From contig BFEA01000080.1 of the NCBI GenBank assembly GCA_003427395.1, forward strand, positions 980,415-1,012,420: DNA of 32,006 bases, given 5' to 3'. Under the pieces are notes generated by a model that had not been told where the DNA came from, searched no databases, and saw nothing but the letters and a program-made list of their open reading frames with translations. Positions 8,371 through 18,560 of this stretch are shown here, one piece after another (position 1 is the first letter of the stretch; the number at the start of each line of letters is the position of its first letter). A program made the translations under genes and the position numbers. The stretch is from Chara braunii. Taxonomy: Eukaryota; Streptophyta; Charophyceae; Charales; Characeae.

Positions 8371-9867
8371 GAAGTATTCGACCGGGTGCCAGTCCACGCC
8401 ATCATGTTGTTCGAGGACGGCACCAATGCCATAGCCGGACGCATCCGTAGTGACGCGCGTAGGCAATAGCGCGTCGTATATTCGCAAGACTTCGGCTGAT
8501 AGCAATGCGGCCTTAAGGGCCAAAAATGATTCCCGCGCATCCGTCCCGAAGTCAAATGGCTGGTCCTCGCATTGAAGCTTGGATAAGTGGGCCGCGATCT
8601 TCGAGTATCCTTTGATGAAACGTTGGTAGTAGCCGGCAAGGCCAAGGAACGAACAGACATCCGTGACGTTCCGCGGCTCCGGCCAATCTTGGATGGCTTG
8701 AATCTTGTCCGACAATGGACTGATGCCTTGTGGAGTGACGAAATGGCCCAAGTATTCCAACTCTTGACGTACGAACTCACACTTGTCGCGGTTGGCTTTG
8801 TACTTGGCGCGACGGAGCGTCTCCAACACTGGTCGAAGATGCTCGAGATGTTCCTCCAAGGTCTGGCTATAGACGAGGATTTCGTCCAAGTAGACCAGCA
8901 CGAACCGGTCTAGCATCGCACGGAACTCGTTGGTCATCGCCGCTTGAAAAGTCGCCGGGGCGTTGGTGAGTCCGAAAGGCATGACGACCCACTCAAAATG
9001 CCCGTACCGTGTCTTAAACGCGGTCTTGTAGCGATCTTGCGAGCGTATCGAAATCTGATGATACCCCGACTTCAAATCCAGTTCGGAAAATTTTTTTGCG
9101 CCGCCCAAACTCTCCAGAAGGTCGTCAATACGGGGAAGAGGTCCCGCGTTCTTGACGGTTTGCGCATTGAGCTTGCGGTAATCGATGCATAGGCGCAGAT
9201 CGTTGTTCTTCTTCCGCACGAAGAGAACCGGCTCACCATAGGGTGAGCTACTAGGCCGGATCCAACCTTTGTCCAACAAATCATCGAGCTGCGCGCGGAG
9301 TACTGTAAGTTTCTCCTCGCTCATGCGATAGATGCAACCTTTCGGCGGCACGGCACCGGCCTCGAGAATGACCTCGTGGGAGATCGGCTGATCCGACACC
9401 ACTCGAGTAGGTGACTCGAAGATGTCGGCGAATTCGTCAAGCAACTGTACCACACGGGGGTCCGAAGACAAGTTCGTGGGTTGAGATTCGGCTGCCGCGA
9501 CGGTGCAAAGAAAACATAGGTCTATCTCGTCGGTCCGTTCGTAAGCGCAAGTGGCCCGAAAAGATTTGGCCATTACGACTTGGCACCAGATCGAAGGGTG
9601 CGGAACAGGGATGGTACATGGCACTTCGACGCCAAACGCGTCGCGGACCGTAAGTGTCCGCCGATGGAAGTTGATCGTGGGACCCGCACTTGCAAGCCAA
9701 GGCATGCCCAAAATGATGTCGAAGTCCGTGTCCAAGACGTCAAACGTCACCGGTTCGCATGCATGCGGTGCGAAATAGACCGGTATGGCCTCGATGTAGC
9801 GGTCAAGGAGTTGTTGCGTCCTACCGTCCGCCAACTTGAGCGCTGTAGGGTGTGCCTTCCTTCGAAC
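8371..9867 (-). pseudogene. Protease end and reverse transcriptase of element 1
   Basis: This is a long open stretch of pol. It has the protease C-terminal motif FDIILGMPWL, then a linker, then RT: LDDLLDKGWIRPSSSPYGEP, VLFVRKKNNDLRLCIDYRKL, LDLKSGYHQI, VMPFGLTNAPATFQ and the catalytic box VLVYLDEILVYSQ, followed by YLGHFVTPQG and FLGLAGYYQRFIKGYSKIA. RT copies element RNA into DNA. The catalytic box reads YLDE rather than YLDD or YVDD (codons at 8881-8892). The N-terminal side is cut from the rest of protease by a TAA at 9868-9870. Confidence 0.93.
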
Positions 9868-10500
9868 TTATGGGCCAAGGCCAACCCTTTGCATAAAGGA
9901 TTGGCTAATGAAGTTGCGAGTCGCGCCGCTATCCAGCAAAGCGCCGCATGACGCTTGCCCAACTTGGATGCGGACATAAAGGAGCGGTGCGTTGTTGTCG
10001 TTGTACCGCTGCGTGCGAAACTCGCGGGCCACCTTGCTAACATACGCAAGAATGTCCCCCACCGGGACTTCGTCCTCCGTCGGCGAAGTTGGTGGTGCAT
10101 AGAAGGCTAGGTATGTATGTAGATGAGCGCTAAGAGCTGCGCATTGCGGCTTCGGTAAGCAGCCGGTGGAAGGGAGAGGGAGCCATGCAAAATCCTCGGG
10201 CGTCAACGGGTCCAAGTCCTCTATGTTGAACGCGCGCGCCGAATCCCGTGAAGGTCCACTTGAAGACGACTCAATGTCGCTGCTTCCGAACGGAGAAGAA
10301 ACCGCACATACATCCTGTCCTTGGGCTCGTGAATTCAGCGAAGGTACGAGCCGAGCAGCATAGTCCTCGAAAGAATGAAGAATGGGAGGACTTACGACTT
10401 CCGCATGTGCCCCGGAACCGATGGAGGTTACCCGTACGACAGCCGGTTTCGAAGGCGTCGAGAGTGTCGTCGCATCACTCTCGGTGGTGCTCACTTTCCC
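9868..10500 (-). pseudogene. Protease region of element 1 pol
   Basis: This part of pol enters directly after the GGGAAAG heptamer, in the -1 frame relative to the zinc knuckle. It has a Ser/Pro-rich linker of about 110 residues, then the retroviral-type aspartic protease active site LLDSGATRNFIS and ends FMQRVGLGP before a TAA. The frame resumes immediately after that stop with VRRKAHPTALKLADG, so one nonsense change (CAA to TAA is plausible) split the protein. The protease would mature the Gag-Pol polyprotein. Confidence 0.9.
10459..10500 (-). promoter_or_regulatory. Candidate -1 ribosomal frameshift signal
   Basis: In the zinc-knuckle frame the minus strand reads G GGA AAG followed at once by TGA (10491-10493). 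The heptamer (10494-10500) fits the X XXY YYZ slippery pattern. Slipping back by one gives GGG AAA GTG AGC, exactly the protease frame. Ten nucleotides downstream is a perfect 8-bp stem (CGAGAGTG/CACTCTCG at 10483-10476 and 10466-10459) with a 9-nt loop. AAG is a weaker slippery codon than AAC in eukaryotes, so function is inference. Confidence 0.5.
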
Positions 10501-12072
10501 GACTGAGCGGGGCCGTTGGCCTTCGTGGGACAGTTCACGGTCTCATGTGCCGCGCAGTTGCACCACAAACAATAAAAGGTACTTGCTGCGGATGCGATAC
10601 CCGCACTCCGTCAGACCGTATTGTGTCCAAGGTTCTTGAGGTGGAGCTGCTTGTTCGTGCCCAGAAGAAGTGGTGTTTGTCTTCGTTTTGCCGCGTCCAC
10701 GTCCTTTGGTGGGGCGGCCACCATTCTGGGCAGCTGCTAATCTGTCTCCCTCGGCAGAAGAGGCAGCCTCGTTTGAGGTTGAAGGGTCGCTTGGCATTGC
10801 TGCCGCGACCACGGCCACTTTCGGGCGATGCTGATACGCGCCCTGGCCAGCTGTCGACAAACGGCCAATGTTCTTGGCTTCCAAGTTCGTCACAATGATC
10901 TGCGCGGCCTTGTTGAAGAGTTCCTCACTTGTGTGGAGGTTCTCGGCGACTTGAGTCAACGCGTTTTGCAAAGTGAGGCACGACCGCTTAATGAAGTAAA
11001 GCTTGATGCCGTCAAAGTTCATCGGTAGCTTCGGCGTGCTCGCCAGGGGTTGGAACTCAGATATCCAGTCTCCACTTGGCATGCTGTTCTGTGTGAATGT
11101 CAGCAGCTTGTCCATCGCCAGATGCTCGGGCGGTTCCACTTGGAAACGCTTCTTCCATGCTGCCGTGAGATCGGCCCAGGTGATGAAATTGTGTATGCAT
11201 GTGCGGACAACATCGGAGACTGTGCATGCATGTGCGGACAACATGCTGTCCAGCCATGCCTGGCACGCACCTCCTGACCGGGAGTACAAGTATGCGTGCC
11301 GGTTTGTGTGGACGACATGGTGGATGTCCAACTTTAATTCGAACTGGCGCCACCAAGGTATAGGCTCCGTCTTCGATGCATCACAGAAGATCGGGAGCCC
11401 CTCAAATTTGGGGATGCTCTCGCGAGGCGCTGAGCTCGGTGTGGCTGCTGACCCCACCTGCTGGTCCAGTCGCTGTGTCTCGGTCTTGAGCGTTCCCACG
11501 TCTATCTCCAAGATGTTGACGCGGTCGACGAGGTTGGAGGGGCCGACACTGGAAGTGGCGATTGGTCGCTGCTCCAGCTGCTGTATGCTCTTAGTCAGCG
11601 CCTGATTGGCGTGGTTGAGAGAGTGAATGTCCTCCTGCTGTGCAATGCAAGTAGTGAGGAGGTCCGTGATGCGGTTGAGCAAGAGAGCAATCCTTGTCCC
11701 GTAGTCAACGGAGTCTCCATTCTCAGCCTCCTTCTGCCAATCCCTGGCCTGTGTGTGTAACGCAGTTTCCTCCCTGAAGAGAATCTCCCACCGCCGTACG
11801 CGTTCTTCATCGGCGGCCTTTGCTGCTGCTGCTGCGTGCTTCTGCCGTTGATCTTTGGCGATCTGACGCAGCCTCTCTGCCTCTGCCTCCCTCTTCTTCC
11901 GTGCTGCTGCTGATGCTTCTGCCCGTTGCTTGCTTTCGGCCATTATGGCTGCCAAACGTGCCTCATAGGCCTCGTCAGTCTCGTTGGCTTTCTGATACAT
12001 CCCTGCTGTCTGTGAACGAGTGAGCAGGGTCATGCGCCGCGAGTGGCTGACGTCGCCTGCAAAAGTAGGCAC
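10501..12072 (-). pseudogene. Gag of element 1
   Basis: Gag forms the virus-like particle. The frame from ATG at 12072 (509 codons, to 10543) has an Ala/Lys/Glu/Arg-rich probable coiled coil (about residues 30-100), a second heptad-like region (about 120-160) and a Retrotrans_gag-type core (WWRQFELKLD through WADLTAAWKKRFQVE, about 230-340). A basic region, GRPTKGRGRGKTKTN, precedes the end. A CX2CX4HX4C zinc knuckle lies in the +1 frame at 10571-10530 (CLWC, then H at +4 and C), so an indel near 10575-10590 separates it from the rest. The knuckle frame stops at 10491. Confidence 0.88.
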
Positions 12073-12973
12073 TTACCAAGGCTGTAGCCAGAACTGATGG
12101 GCAGTTGAGCAAGAAGAAGAGGAGGAGTTGGGAGGGAGAGGTGGGGGGGTGGGGGAATCGAGTAGATCGCCTAGATAAGGAGCCACTAATCAACAAATGA
12201 AAAGTTGGAAATTTGCGAAAATTTTGAGAAAATAAAAATATCTTAAATAATCAAAAAAATTCTCGATTGCAAGTTCGGTAGGTCTCCTATTTTTCCCACA
12301 ACAGGTAGTTCGAAAAAAGTTTCGAATTTCAGACTGTCGATGCAAGAAAAATAATAACGAATGGAGATGATCCAAGTAACTGAACTGCGAAAAATAAAAA
12401 AAATTCCGCAAGTTCGAAGAATTCCAAAACATAAAAAAATTCGGAATTTCTCAAGTGAGAGTATGTGCAGTTTGAAAACAAATGACTGCAGAGGAATTTC
12501 CCGTAAAAAAAATAGTTTCCGAATCTGGGAATAACGGTCAAATTTCAAAATTTCGGTTACCCCCGGAATGCGTGAATAATAAAGAGAAAGATTTTTGGAA
12601 ATAAGTTCGAATAATGAATTTCAGAATTTTTTTTCGGGATTTCGAATTAATGGGGAATTGCGAAGGAAAAGATGAATTGAAAAAAAATTCGTAATATTCC
12701 GGACTTCCTGCACCGGAATTTCGAATTTCAAAAGAAAGAAAAAAACGAAAATTCCAGATGCTACGCTATTGCGATTTTTCAATTTTTTCAACAAAATAGC
12801 AGGAAAATGGAGTCCAAAAGAAAAGAACAAAAATATTTCGATTCGGCAGTTAGGTCAAAATCTGCGATTTTGGGGACTAATTAGTGTGACCTAATCAATC
12901 AATCAATCAATCAATCAATCTTTGATTGTCCCCGCGCTTGTGTCAGATCAGGTTGTCCTGATTCACAAGCGGA
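12073..12973 (-). other. AT-rich leader of element 1
   Basis: About 0.9 kb lie between the primer binding site and gag. They are rich in AATTTC/GAATTT words, unlike the GC-rich gag and LTRs, and have no coding content. An (AATC)n microsatellite lies at 12893-12920. The AT-rich part (about 12190-12850) may be an insertion or an unusual 5' untranslated leader. Confidence 0.6.
12893..12920. repeat. AATC microsatellite
   Basis: Seven uninterrupted AATC units lie in the leader of element 1. Confidence 0.95.
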
Positions 12974-12985
12974 GCTCCGATACCA
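12974..12985 (-). other. Primer binding site of element 1 (initiator Met tRNA type)
   Basis: The minus strand reads TGGTATCGGAGC three nucleotides inside the 5' LTR (spacer GTT). This differs by one base from TGGTATCAGAGC, the complement of the 3' end of plant initiator methionine tRNA and a common plant retrotransposon primer site. It orients the element and identifies 12989-14315 as the 5' LTR. Confidence 0.87.
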
Positions 12986-12988
12986 AAC

Positions 12989-14315
12989 TGACGCATGCCC
13001 AATGGGACAATGCGTAGGGAGCCAAGGATCCACAATGTGATGAAAATGACTGAAATGGACAATGCAAGGTCAGCGTAGCATCAACAAGCAATGTTCATTC
13101 CGATACATACAAGATGGCACAAAGTCGCGCAGTGGAAGACTTAAAAGAGGAGATCTGATCTGATCTGGACTGACCTTACATCCATCATGCATCACACATG
13201 TGAGACTGGAGGAGGGGCCGCAGACACAGAAGAAAAGGTCCCTCCTTCACACACATACATGGGGGGATACCACGGATGAGAGATGGGGGGAAGGGACAAG
13301 ACGAAGGAGCAGGAGGCGAGGGAGCAGACCAAGATCGCAATAGCGAAGTCCCAAAAATAGTCCCTTGCCGAGTGTCCAATCAATGTCTGTCCCAGAAATG
13401 TCGAATCAGATCCTGGGCAATGTGCCCAACATAACCTCTGCCTGTATTTCCTACCGATATCCTCTCTCACTCCCGTAGATGAAGAAGAAGATAAGAAAGA
13501 GGAGGAAGGAGGAAGGAGGAGGGAGAGAGAGAGATGGAGGAGGAAGAAGAAGATGACGTCCTCCTTGCTATCTCACCTGCAGGTAGCTGTCACCATACTG
13601 AGTGTGGTCGTCATCGTGTGCAGGTACCGCGTGGAGCCTGGCTATGGCGCCAGGTAAGCTCGCTGCTTGCAGGTAAGGCCTCCGCATCTCTCTACTACCT
13701 ACACCGCTACTCCCTACTCTGTAGCGTAGCGCGAAATAACGCTGCCTCCAACCAGCAGCGTGTCGCTCCAGAAGTGAGCTACTCGAACTGTCTTTGCCCA
13801 GCTGCTGCCCAGCTATTTGTAGCACTGGGCGGGCTGGGCCTACCTGATGCTGGCCTCAGAAAAACGGCCCAGCTGGTCTGGCTCCCTACCGGACGTCCAG
13901 ACCATGCTGCTGATGCAGCAAGGCGCAGAAATGCGCCTGGCCTAGAATTGGCCCGGTACCTGTGCACCTAGCCCAAGGCGTCGCCTTGGGACCCGCAGGA
14001 CCGAAACGACACCTGCACCTACCGGTCTGGCGCCAAAATGCGCCTGGCCTCGTTTCGGGCCTGCCTCCGGTGTACCCTGTCCCAAGGTCCGGCCTTGGGG
14101 CTGCAAGTCCGAAACGGCACCTGAACAGACAAAGCAAGACAGCACATACACAGAAAAAGGTAAGTAAAACTACCCCTATCTAACTAGTGTGCTACCTAGG
14201 GCCTGAAGGGCCGCCGTGGGCCTCCAGGGCGCATGCTGTATGGTACGCGGCCTGGGGGCCCCTTAGCAACCGTCGGGCCCCTCAAATGGGGCCCGTGTGC
14301 AGGCGCAGCATGACA
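12989..14315 (-). repeat. 5' LTR of element 1
   Basis: This is the upstream partner of 4947-6269 and drives transcription in such elements. On the minus strand it starts TGTCATGCTGCGCC and ends GCATGCGTCA, followed by the primer binding site. No TATA box was assigned with confidence. Confidence 0.92.
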
Positions 14316-15121
14316 CGCGGTACTCCCTACATACTGACTTCTAGGGCCCGCTACTGTTCCTGCTGGTCTTATCCTATCAGATCTCTATTTTGAATTGTAC
14401 AGTACCTACGGAAAGTTCTACTTGGGCCCTAAGGTGCAAAAGAAATGAACAAGGTCGCGGGCCCGTACTGCAGCAGTGTGTGAATCCTTTCACTTGGCTT
14501 CTTGTGTGGGTCTGGTTGAGTTTGGAGTGGAGAGACTTGGGACCTATTTCCGCTGTAAATATTTCTCTTCAGTTTGGGGTGTGAATCTCTCTCATATCAG
14601 CTTTGTCATCTGTGCATATGTATGGGAACATGATGGAGCAGTAGTCAGCTGAATTGGTTGGGTGAGGGGCCTGAGGGCGCTATAATGGTGGAATTTCAAG
14701 GCATACAAGGTTAGCCAAACGGATGTGAAAAACTGTAGTGGGGGAAGGAGAAGAAGAAGAAAAGAAGAAGAAGAAGAAGAAGAAGAAGAAGAAGAAGAAG
14801 AAAAGAAAAAGAAAAGTAAAAACAACTTGGGCCCTCTCGGGGAGCCGATGACCTGGTGACCCCCAACCAGTTGACCAGTCGGCAGGTCAGAAGTTGCTGA
14901 CCGTGGGCATCACAATTCTGCTTGAGTGGGCATTTTTCCTCTCCACACACCAGTAGTGTGGCAGATTGATCTATCTCAAGTGTCCCTGTATTGTTCATTT
15001 CATTGTCTGATGCTCTGGTACTGGCCTTTTGAGGCTTTCTCCTGCCAGTACTGGCCCTCACTGCATGTGCTCTTTGGTTGTTTTATGCAAATTGATGGCA
15101 GTTTCAAGATATTCTACACAG
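14316..15121. other. Non-coding flank or intron upstream of the C2 exon
   Basis: No gene is recognised. It may be intron or upstream sequence of the MCTP-like gene. It does not continue the Cys/His repeat that lies left of element 1. A GAA/AGA microsatellite sits at 14744-14817. The GC-rich piece at about 14850-14895 (GACCCCCAACCAG, AGTCGGCAGGTCAG) resembles the reverse complement of about 31600-31670. Confidence 0.5.
14744..14817. repeat. GAA/AGA microsatellite
   Basis: A nearly pure (AGA)n tract with AAAGA interruptions. Reading frames giving poly-Ser, poly-Leu or poly-Phe on the minus strand are artefacts. Confidence 0.95.
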
Positions 15122-15351
15122 AAGGGGAGGGTTTTGAGGATGAACCTCCAAGGTTGCCAACATCACCAAATACTGCCCTGGAGGTTGAGCCACAAACAAA
15201 GCGAACTTCACGACCACTGGCATTACTGGCTGGTTCCAGATCTGCTCGTTCATCATCAACAGAAGAGCACAAGAGCGCTTACCTTTATGTTCGTGTTGAC
15301 AGTGCCAAAGCACTGCGGGTTGCCGATCAAGCAGATGGGACTAGCGATCCT
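15122..15351 (+). CDS. MCTP-like C2 gene, exon A (linker and start of C2 domain)
   Basis: MCTPs are plant membrane-tethering proteins with several N-terminal C2 domains and C-terminal membrane segments, found at ER-plasma membrane contacts including plasmodesmata. This exon encodes an acidic/Ser-rich linker (EDEPPRLPTSPNTALEVEP) and the first strands of a C2 domain (AYLYVRVDSAKALRVADQ, then GTSDP). It ends at CCT|GTGAGT, a consensus donor in phase 0. The start is less certain: the acceptor TTCTACACAG (ends 15121) is preferred, and GATGGCAG (ends 15101) is an alternative. GTSDP joins the FVKLKLG of exon B exactly as in the family pattern SDPYVxVKLG. Other exons lie outside the window or were not recognised. 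Confidence 0.75.
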
Positions 15352-15393
15352 GTGAGTCCACTTTCGGTTATCCCTCAGTGATCAAGCCTCAAA

Positions 15394-15396
<3 letters not shown>

Positions 15397-15460
<64 letters not shown>
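15397..15460. repeat. AG microsatellite
   Basis: Thirty-two AG dinucleotides without interruption, starting 45 bp after the exon A splice donor. Confidence 0.97.
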
Positions 15461-15464
<4 letters not shown>

Positions 15465-15660
15465 AAGGAGGGGAAGGGGGAGAGATGGGCAAGGCATCCT
15501 CTCAGCCAAACATGTTTGACTTTCTTCTTTCTTTTTTTTTTTTCTTTTTTTTTCTTTTTTTTTCCCTTTTTTGAAAAAATAACAGGGCCTTATGGTCCTG
15601 GCTCCTTTCCATTCTGGGGAGCAACAGTCCGGTTCCTATTCCACCGGCAAGTCAGAATAG

Positions 15661-15752
15661 ACATTACAATAAGAACCACCCACGCTTCCTTCCGTCTGGC
15701 CGAAGGACATTACAATAAGAACCACCCACGCTTCCTTCCGTCTGGCCGAAGG
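15661..15752. repeat. Exact 46-bp tandem duplication
   Basis: 15661-15706 and 15707-15752 are identical (each starts ACATTACAATAAGAACC and ends GGCCGAAGG). Perfect identity suggests a recent duplication or an assembly duplication. Confidence 0.95.
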
Positions 15753-16002
15753 ACCCCTGATCAGCATTGATTGCTCCACCTTGGTGGAGGATTGACTGTC
15801 AGCTTGCCGTGCCCCACTCTATTCCTCCTCCCAGATCTGATAACCAGATCTGCCAGATAGATCCTTGCCACCTAGAAAGAGCTCACCCATTGTCCAAGCT
15901 AGCCTTTGTACCCCCACTTATCCGTCCTGCCCGTGAGCCACGATACCCTCTGCCCCACCTTACCTTTCCCCTTTTTTTTTTTTTTTTTTTAAGATGACTA
16001 AA

Positions 16003-16020
16003 ACCCTAAACCCTGAACCC
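16003..16020. repeat. Short telomere-type motifs
   Basis: ACCCTAAACCCTGAACCC at 16003-16020 and CCCTAAACCCTAA at about 16445 resemble the plant telomere unit CCCTAAA. They are too short to be a telomere or a convincing interstitial array. Confidence 0.4.
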
Positions 16021-16163
16021 TCATCCGGAAACCGTTGTTCGAACTTCCGCAACTCTTCGACTTCCCGCCTGAGCTTGGTCTTACAAATTCGTTGCTGGGA
16101 CCTTGCCTGTTCCCCTGAAGTGATATGTAGCCGTCTTTCCATTGTAACCTGGCTCCACCACAT

Positions 16164-16204
16164 CTTTTTTTTTTTCTTTTTTCTTTTGTTTTCTTTTTTT
16201 TTTT
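16164..16204 (-). other. A-rich tract, possible LINE 3' tail
   Basis: On the minus strand this is an A-rich run with G interruptions, lying about 400 bp downstream of the LINE coding remnant and in the right orientation to be its poly(A) tail. A second A-run at about 15969-15990 is an alternative end. Confidence 0.4.
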
Positions 16205-16599
16205 AACCCTTGTTCGTGAAACCTGACACCTTCTGCCCCTGTTATCCTAGTGCAGTCCTATCCGCTTGTACTTCACTTTACTGCTACCTCTCTGGCTTCG
16301 GCCCTTACTCCTGTCCCCCTAAGTCTCTACCCCTTATTCCTGTGTGGTCCTAGCCTCTTAAATTGCTCCCCCTTGTACCCCTGTGGCTTCCGCCCTTGCC
16401 ACTTTCCTCCTGACTCTCTTACCCGTCTTCCTGTCTAGCTAAAGCCCTAAACCCTAACCTCTTGAATTGTACCCCCTTGTACCCCTTTGCCTCCTTCTCC
16501 ATTTGAATATTAAATTACTTCCCTGTATGGTTGCCACGGCTCCGTGCCCCAGAATGTTCTGTTTGAAGCGTTTCGTGATCTCTTCCTCCTGCTCCGGCT

Positions 16600-18400
16600 G
16601 CTAACGAATTTGGTTCCTCGCTGCTTTCCACTGCCCCCTCAGATCCGTTTCGAGCAATGTGAGGAATATCTCCTTTGCCTCCTGCTTGTGCATTGACCGT
16701 CCTTCAATAGTAATTTGGCAACGACGCTTCCAAATGGTCCAGAGACAGTATTGGCGTATCAATTGGAACATGTGCTTCTCGAAGGGCTGCCAATGCTTTG
16801 GGACTTGGAGACCCAGCAATAAGGAAATCTTGGAGTCTGGGAAAATGCTCCTTCACACCTGGCCCCAAATGCTCCTGGCTTCTCCCCAAATAGTGGTTGC
16901 CTCAACGCATTCCATGAGGCAATGCTGCATTGTTTCTTGATTCCCTCTTGACACACTCTACATACCGCGCTCTCCAAATCTCTCTGCCGCAGACTTCTTC
17001 GCTCATTTAACCAGACATTCACCGGATGTGCCACATGAGCTATTAGCCACTGCATACTTCTGACTGAGCCCAGGCGTATCGCTGCGATGTTTGGCCATGG
17101 AATTTTGGACAATTGATGCCGGGGGACCCCTACCCTCCTCTCCCATCGCCTCAGCAAGTGCGGCGTAAGAGAGTGAGATCGCCGCCTCAATCTATACCCA
17201 ATTCAAGTAGTGTAGTGTAGAATGTTGATTCTTCTGGCTGTTCCTGTTTCTCCACTTCTGATGTTCCATGCCCATTCTCCTGGGTCCACTTCCAATTCTT
17301 CAAGTGGTACAGATGGATTGAATATTGTGTATTCATCTGTCTCTCCCACCCTTACCTTCCACAAGTACTGTTTGAGAATGGCGATCGGTGCTTTGGATGT
17401 CCTATCCAGTTGAGAAGTAGTGTTGGGAGGATGGAGTATGGCATACTTATCTGCATGCAGCCAATCTGGCCTAGAAACCTCTTGGCTCCAGACCCTGAAG
17501 ACTTCTTTTGGTTCCTTGTCGTCTCGCCATGTGGCCCAGTCTCCCTGGCCCCACTGTGTACTGTTCTGTAGCAGTTGCACCCATGTTTACGGTATGGCTC
17601 CCAATATTGCCTCAAGGTTGTCTGATAATCTGTGGCATCCCTTTAAGCTTACCCTAAGTTCTCTGACTGTTTTCCACCTACTTTCCCTCTCTTCCCAGGG
17701 GTGCTTCACCTGCCAAACCCCATTCTCCAGCCACTTTCCCCACTTCGCATCCTTCACTGAGAGTGTCAGCGGCTTCCCCTGTATGTCCTTAATGCTTGAG
17801 TTGCAGAATAAAGGCTGTCTAAGTACTTCCTTCACTGAGAGTGTCAGCGGCTTCCCCTGTGCAAGGTTCCTTGACCCTTGCAGGGAAGATATCTTTCCAC
17901 AACTTCAGCAGTTGTCCCCAATATGATAGTTTCATAGCTTCCTCCTCGTCCTCTGCGTTACCCCCTTCTCTTCTTCCCACCTTAGCCCAATTGCTACACA
18001 TTATCCAAAACAGGCCCGACATATTCTGTGGCGTTTTATATTTAGCCATTTGTCTTATCCTGTGCAACACCAGAGAAGTCCATGATAACTTTTGATGGGA
18101 TATTAGCTTAATTACCCACTTGGTTTGTAGTGCCTTAAGCTGAATGTCCGGGTCTAGGATACCCAGACCACCCTGCTGCTTTGGTCTAGTGACATGTTTC
18201 CACGCCACTTTGGATATGAAGCATGAGTTGGTAACTTTGGATGTCCAAAGATATGCCACCGCTCTTCTTCTCAATAACGCCGCCGTAGTCCTTGGTGGAG
18301 TCCATATTGACACCGCGTACCATAGCATAGAGAATGACTTTCTTCTTTCACTTGGGAACATAGATACTTTATTTGCTGAAGTGTTTCCTCTTTGAGTCCA
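16600..18400 (-). pseudogene. 5'-truncated LINE (post-RT region and zinc finger)
   Basis: The minus strand reads, across several frames, the region downstream of RT in plant LINEs: AYLWTSKVTNSCFISKVAWK, HVTRPKQQGGLGILDPDIQL then KALQTKWVIKLI, matching the family pattern PK-x2-GGLGI-x-(n)-KW. Further down is a zf-RVT-type finger in two frames, CRVCQEG (16962-16943) then ETMQHCLMECVEATTIW (16936 onward). The RT catalytic domain and endonuclease are absent, as in most LINE copies truncated at the 5' end. Frames change at least four times, so the copy is dead. Confidence 0.82.
17750..17859. repeat. 33-bp direct repeat inside the LINE
   Basis: 17750-17782 and 17827-17859 are identical (TCCTTCACTGAGAGTG through CTTCCCCTGT), 77 bp apart. 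The translation on the minus strand duplicates part of the LINE frame and contributes to its decay. Confidence 0.9.
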
Positions 18401-18401
18401 A

Positions 18402-18560
18402 AAGGAAGGGGGTAAGCGGAAGAGATGAACAAGGCACTGTCTCAGGCGAACATGTTTGTCTTGAAGTACTTGAGTCAAGAGGGAAGGGGGGTCGTTGGGG
18501 GAGGGGGAGGGAAACGGGGAAACGAACAGGTGAAGAGATGGACAAAGAGTGCTTCCTCGT
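18402..18560. repeat. Diverged GA-rich repeat beside the LINE
   Basis: 18402-18456 resembles 15463-15520 on the other side of the LINE (both have AAGGGGG, GAGATG, CAAGGCA, CTCTCAG or CTGTCTCAG, and ACATGTTTG). A third partial version occurs at about 18500-18555. The LINE may have landed inside a local repeat. Confidence 0.5.

Larger units (their letters stand above)
4947..14315 (-). mobile_element. Element 1: nearly full-length Ty3/gypsy chromovirus
   Basis: Two direct repeats of about 1.32 kb (4947-6269 and 12989-14315) bracket an internal region. On the minus strand that region gives primer binding site, leader, gag, protease, RT, RNase H, integrase, GPY/F, chromodomain and polypurine tract. 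In the first roughly 155 bp the LTRs differ at about seven positions, so the insertion is not recent. Pol contains at least one nonsense codon, several frameshifts, a changed RT catalytic residue and a deletion in the integrase core, so it is not autonomous. No clean target duplication flanks it: 4942-4946 is GGAGG and 14316-14320 is CGCGG. Confidence 0.93.

Noticed and set aside
16003-16460. Interstitial telomere array
   Set aside because: Only two or three imperfect CCCTAAA units occur at each of two places.
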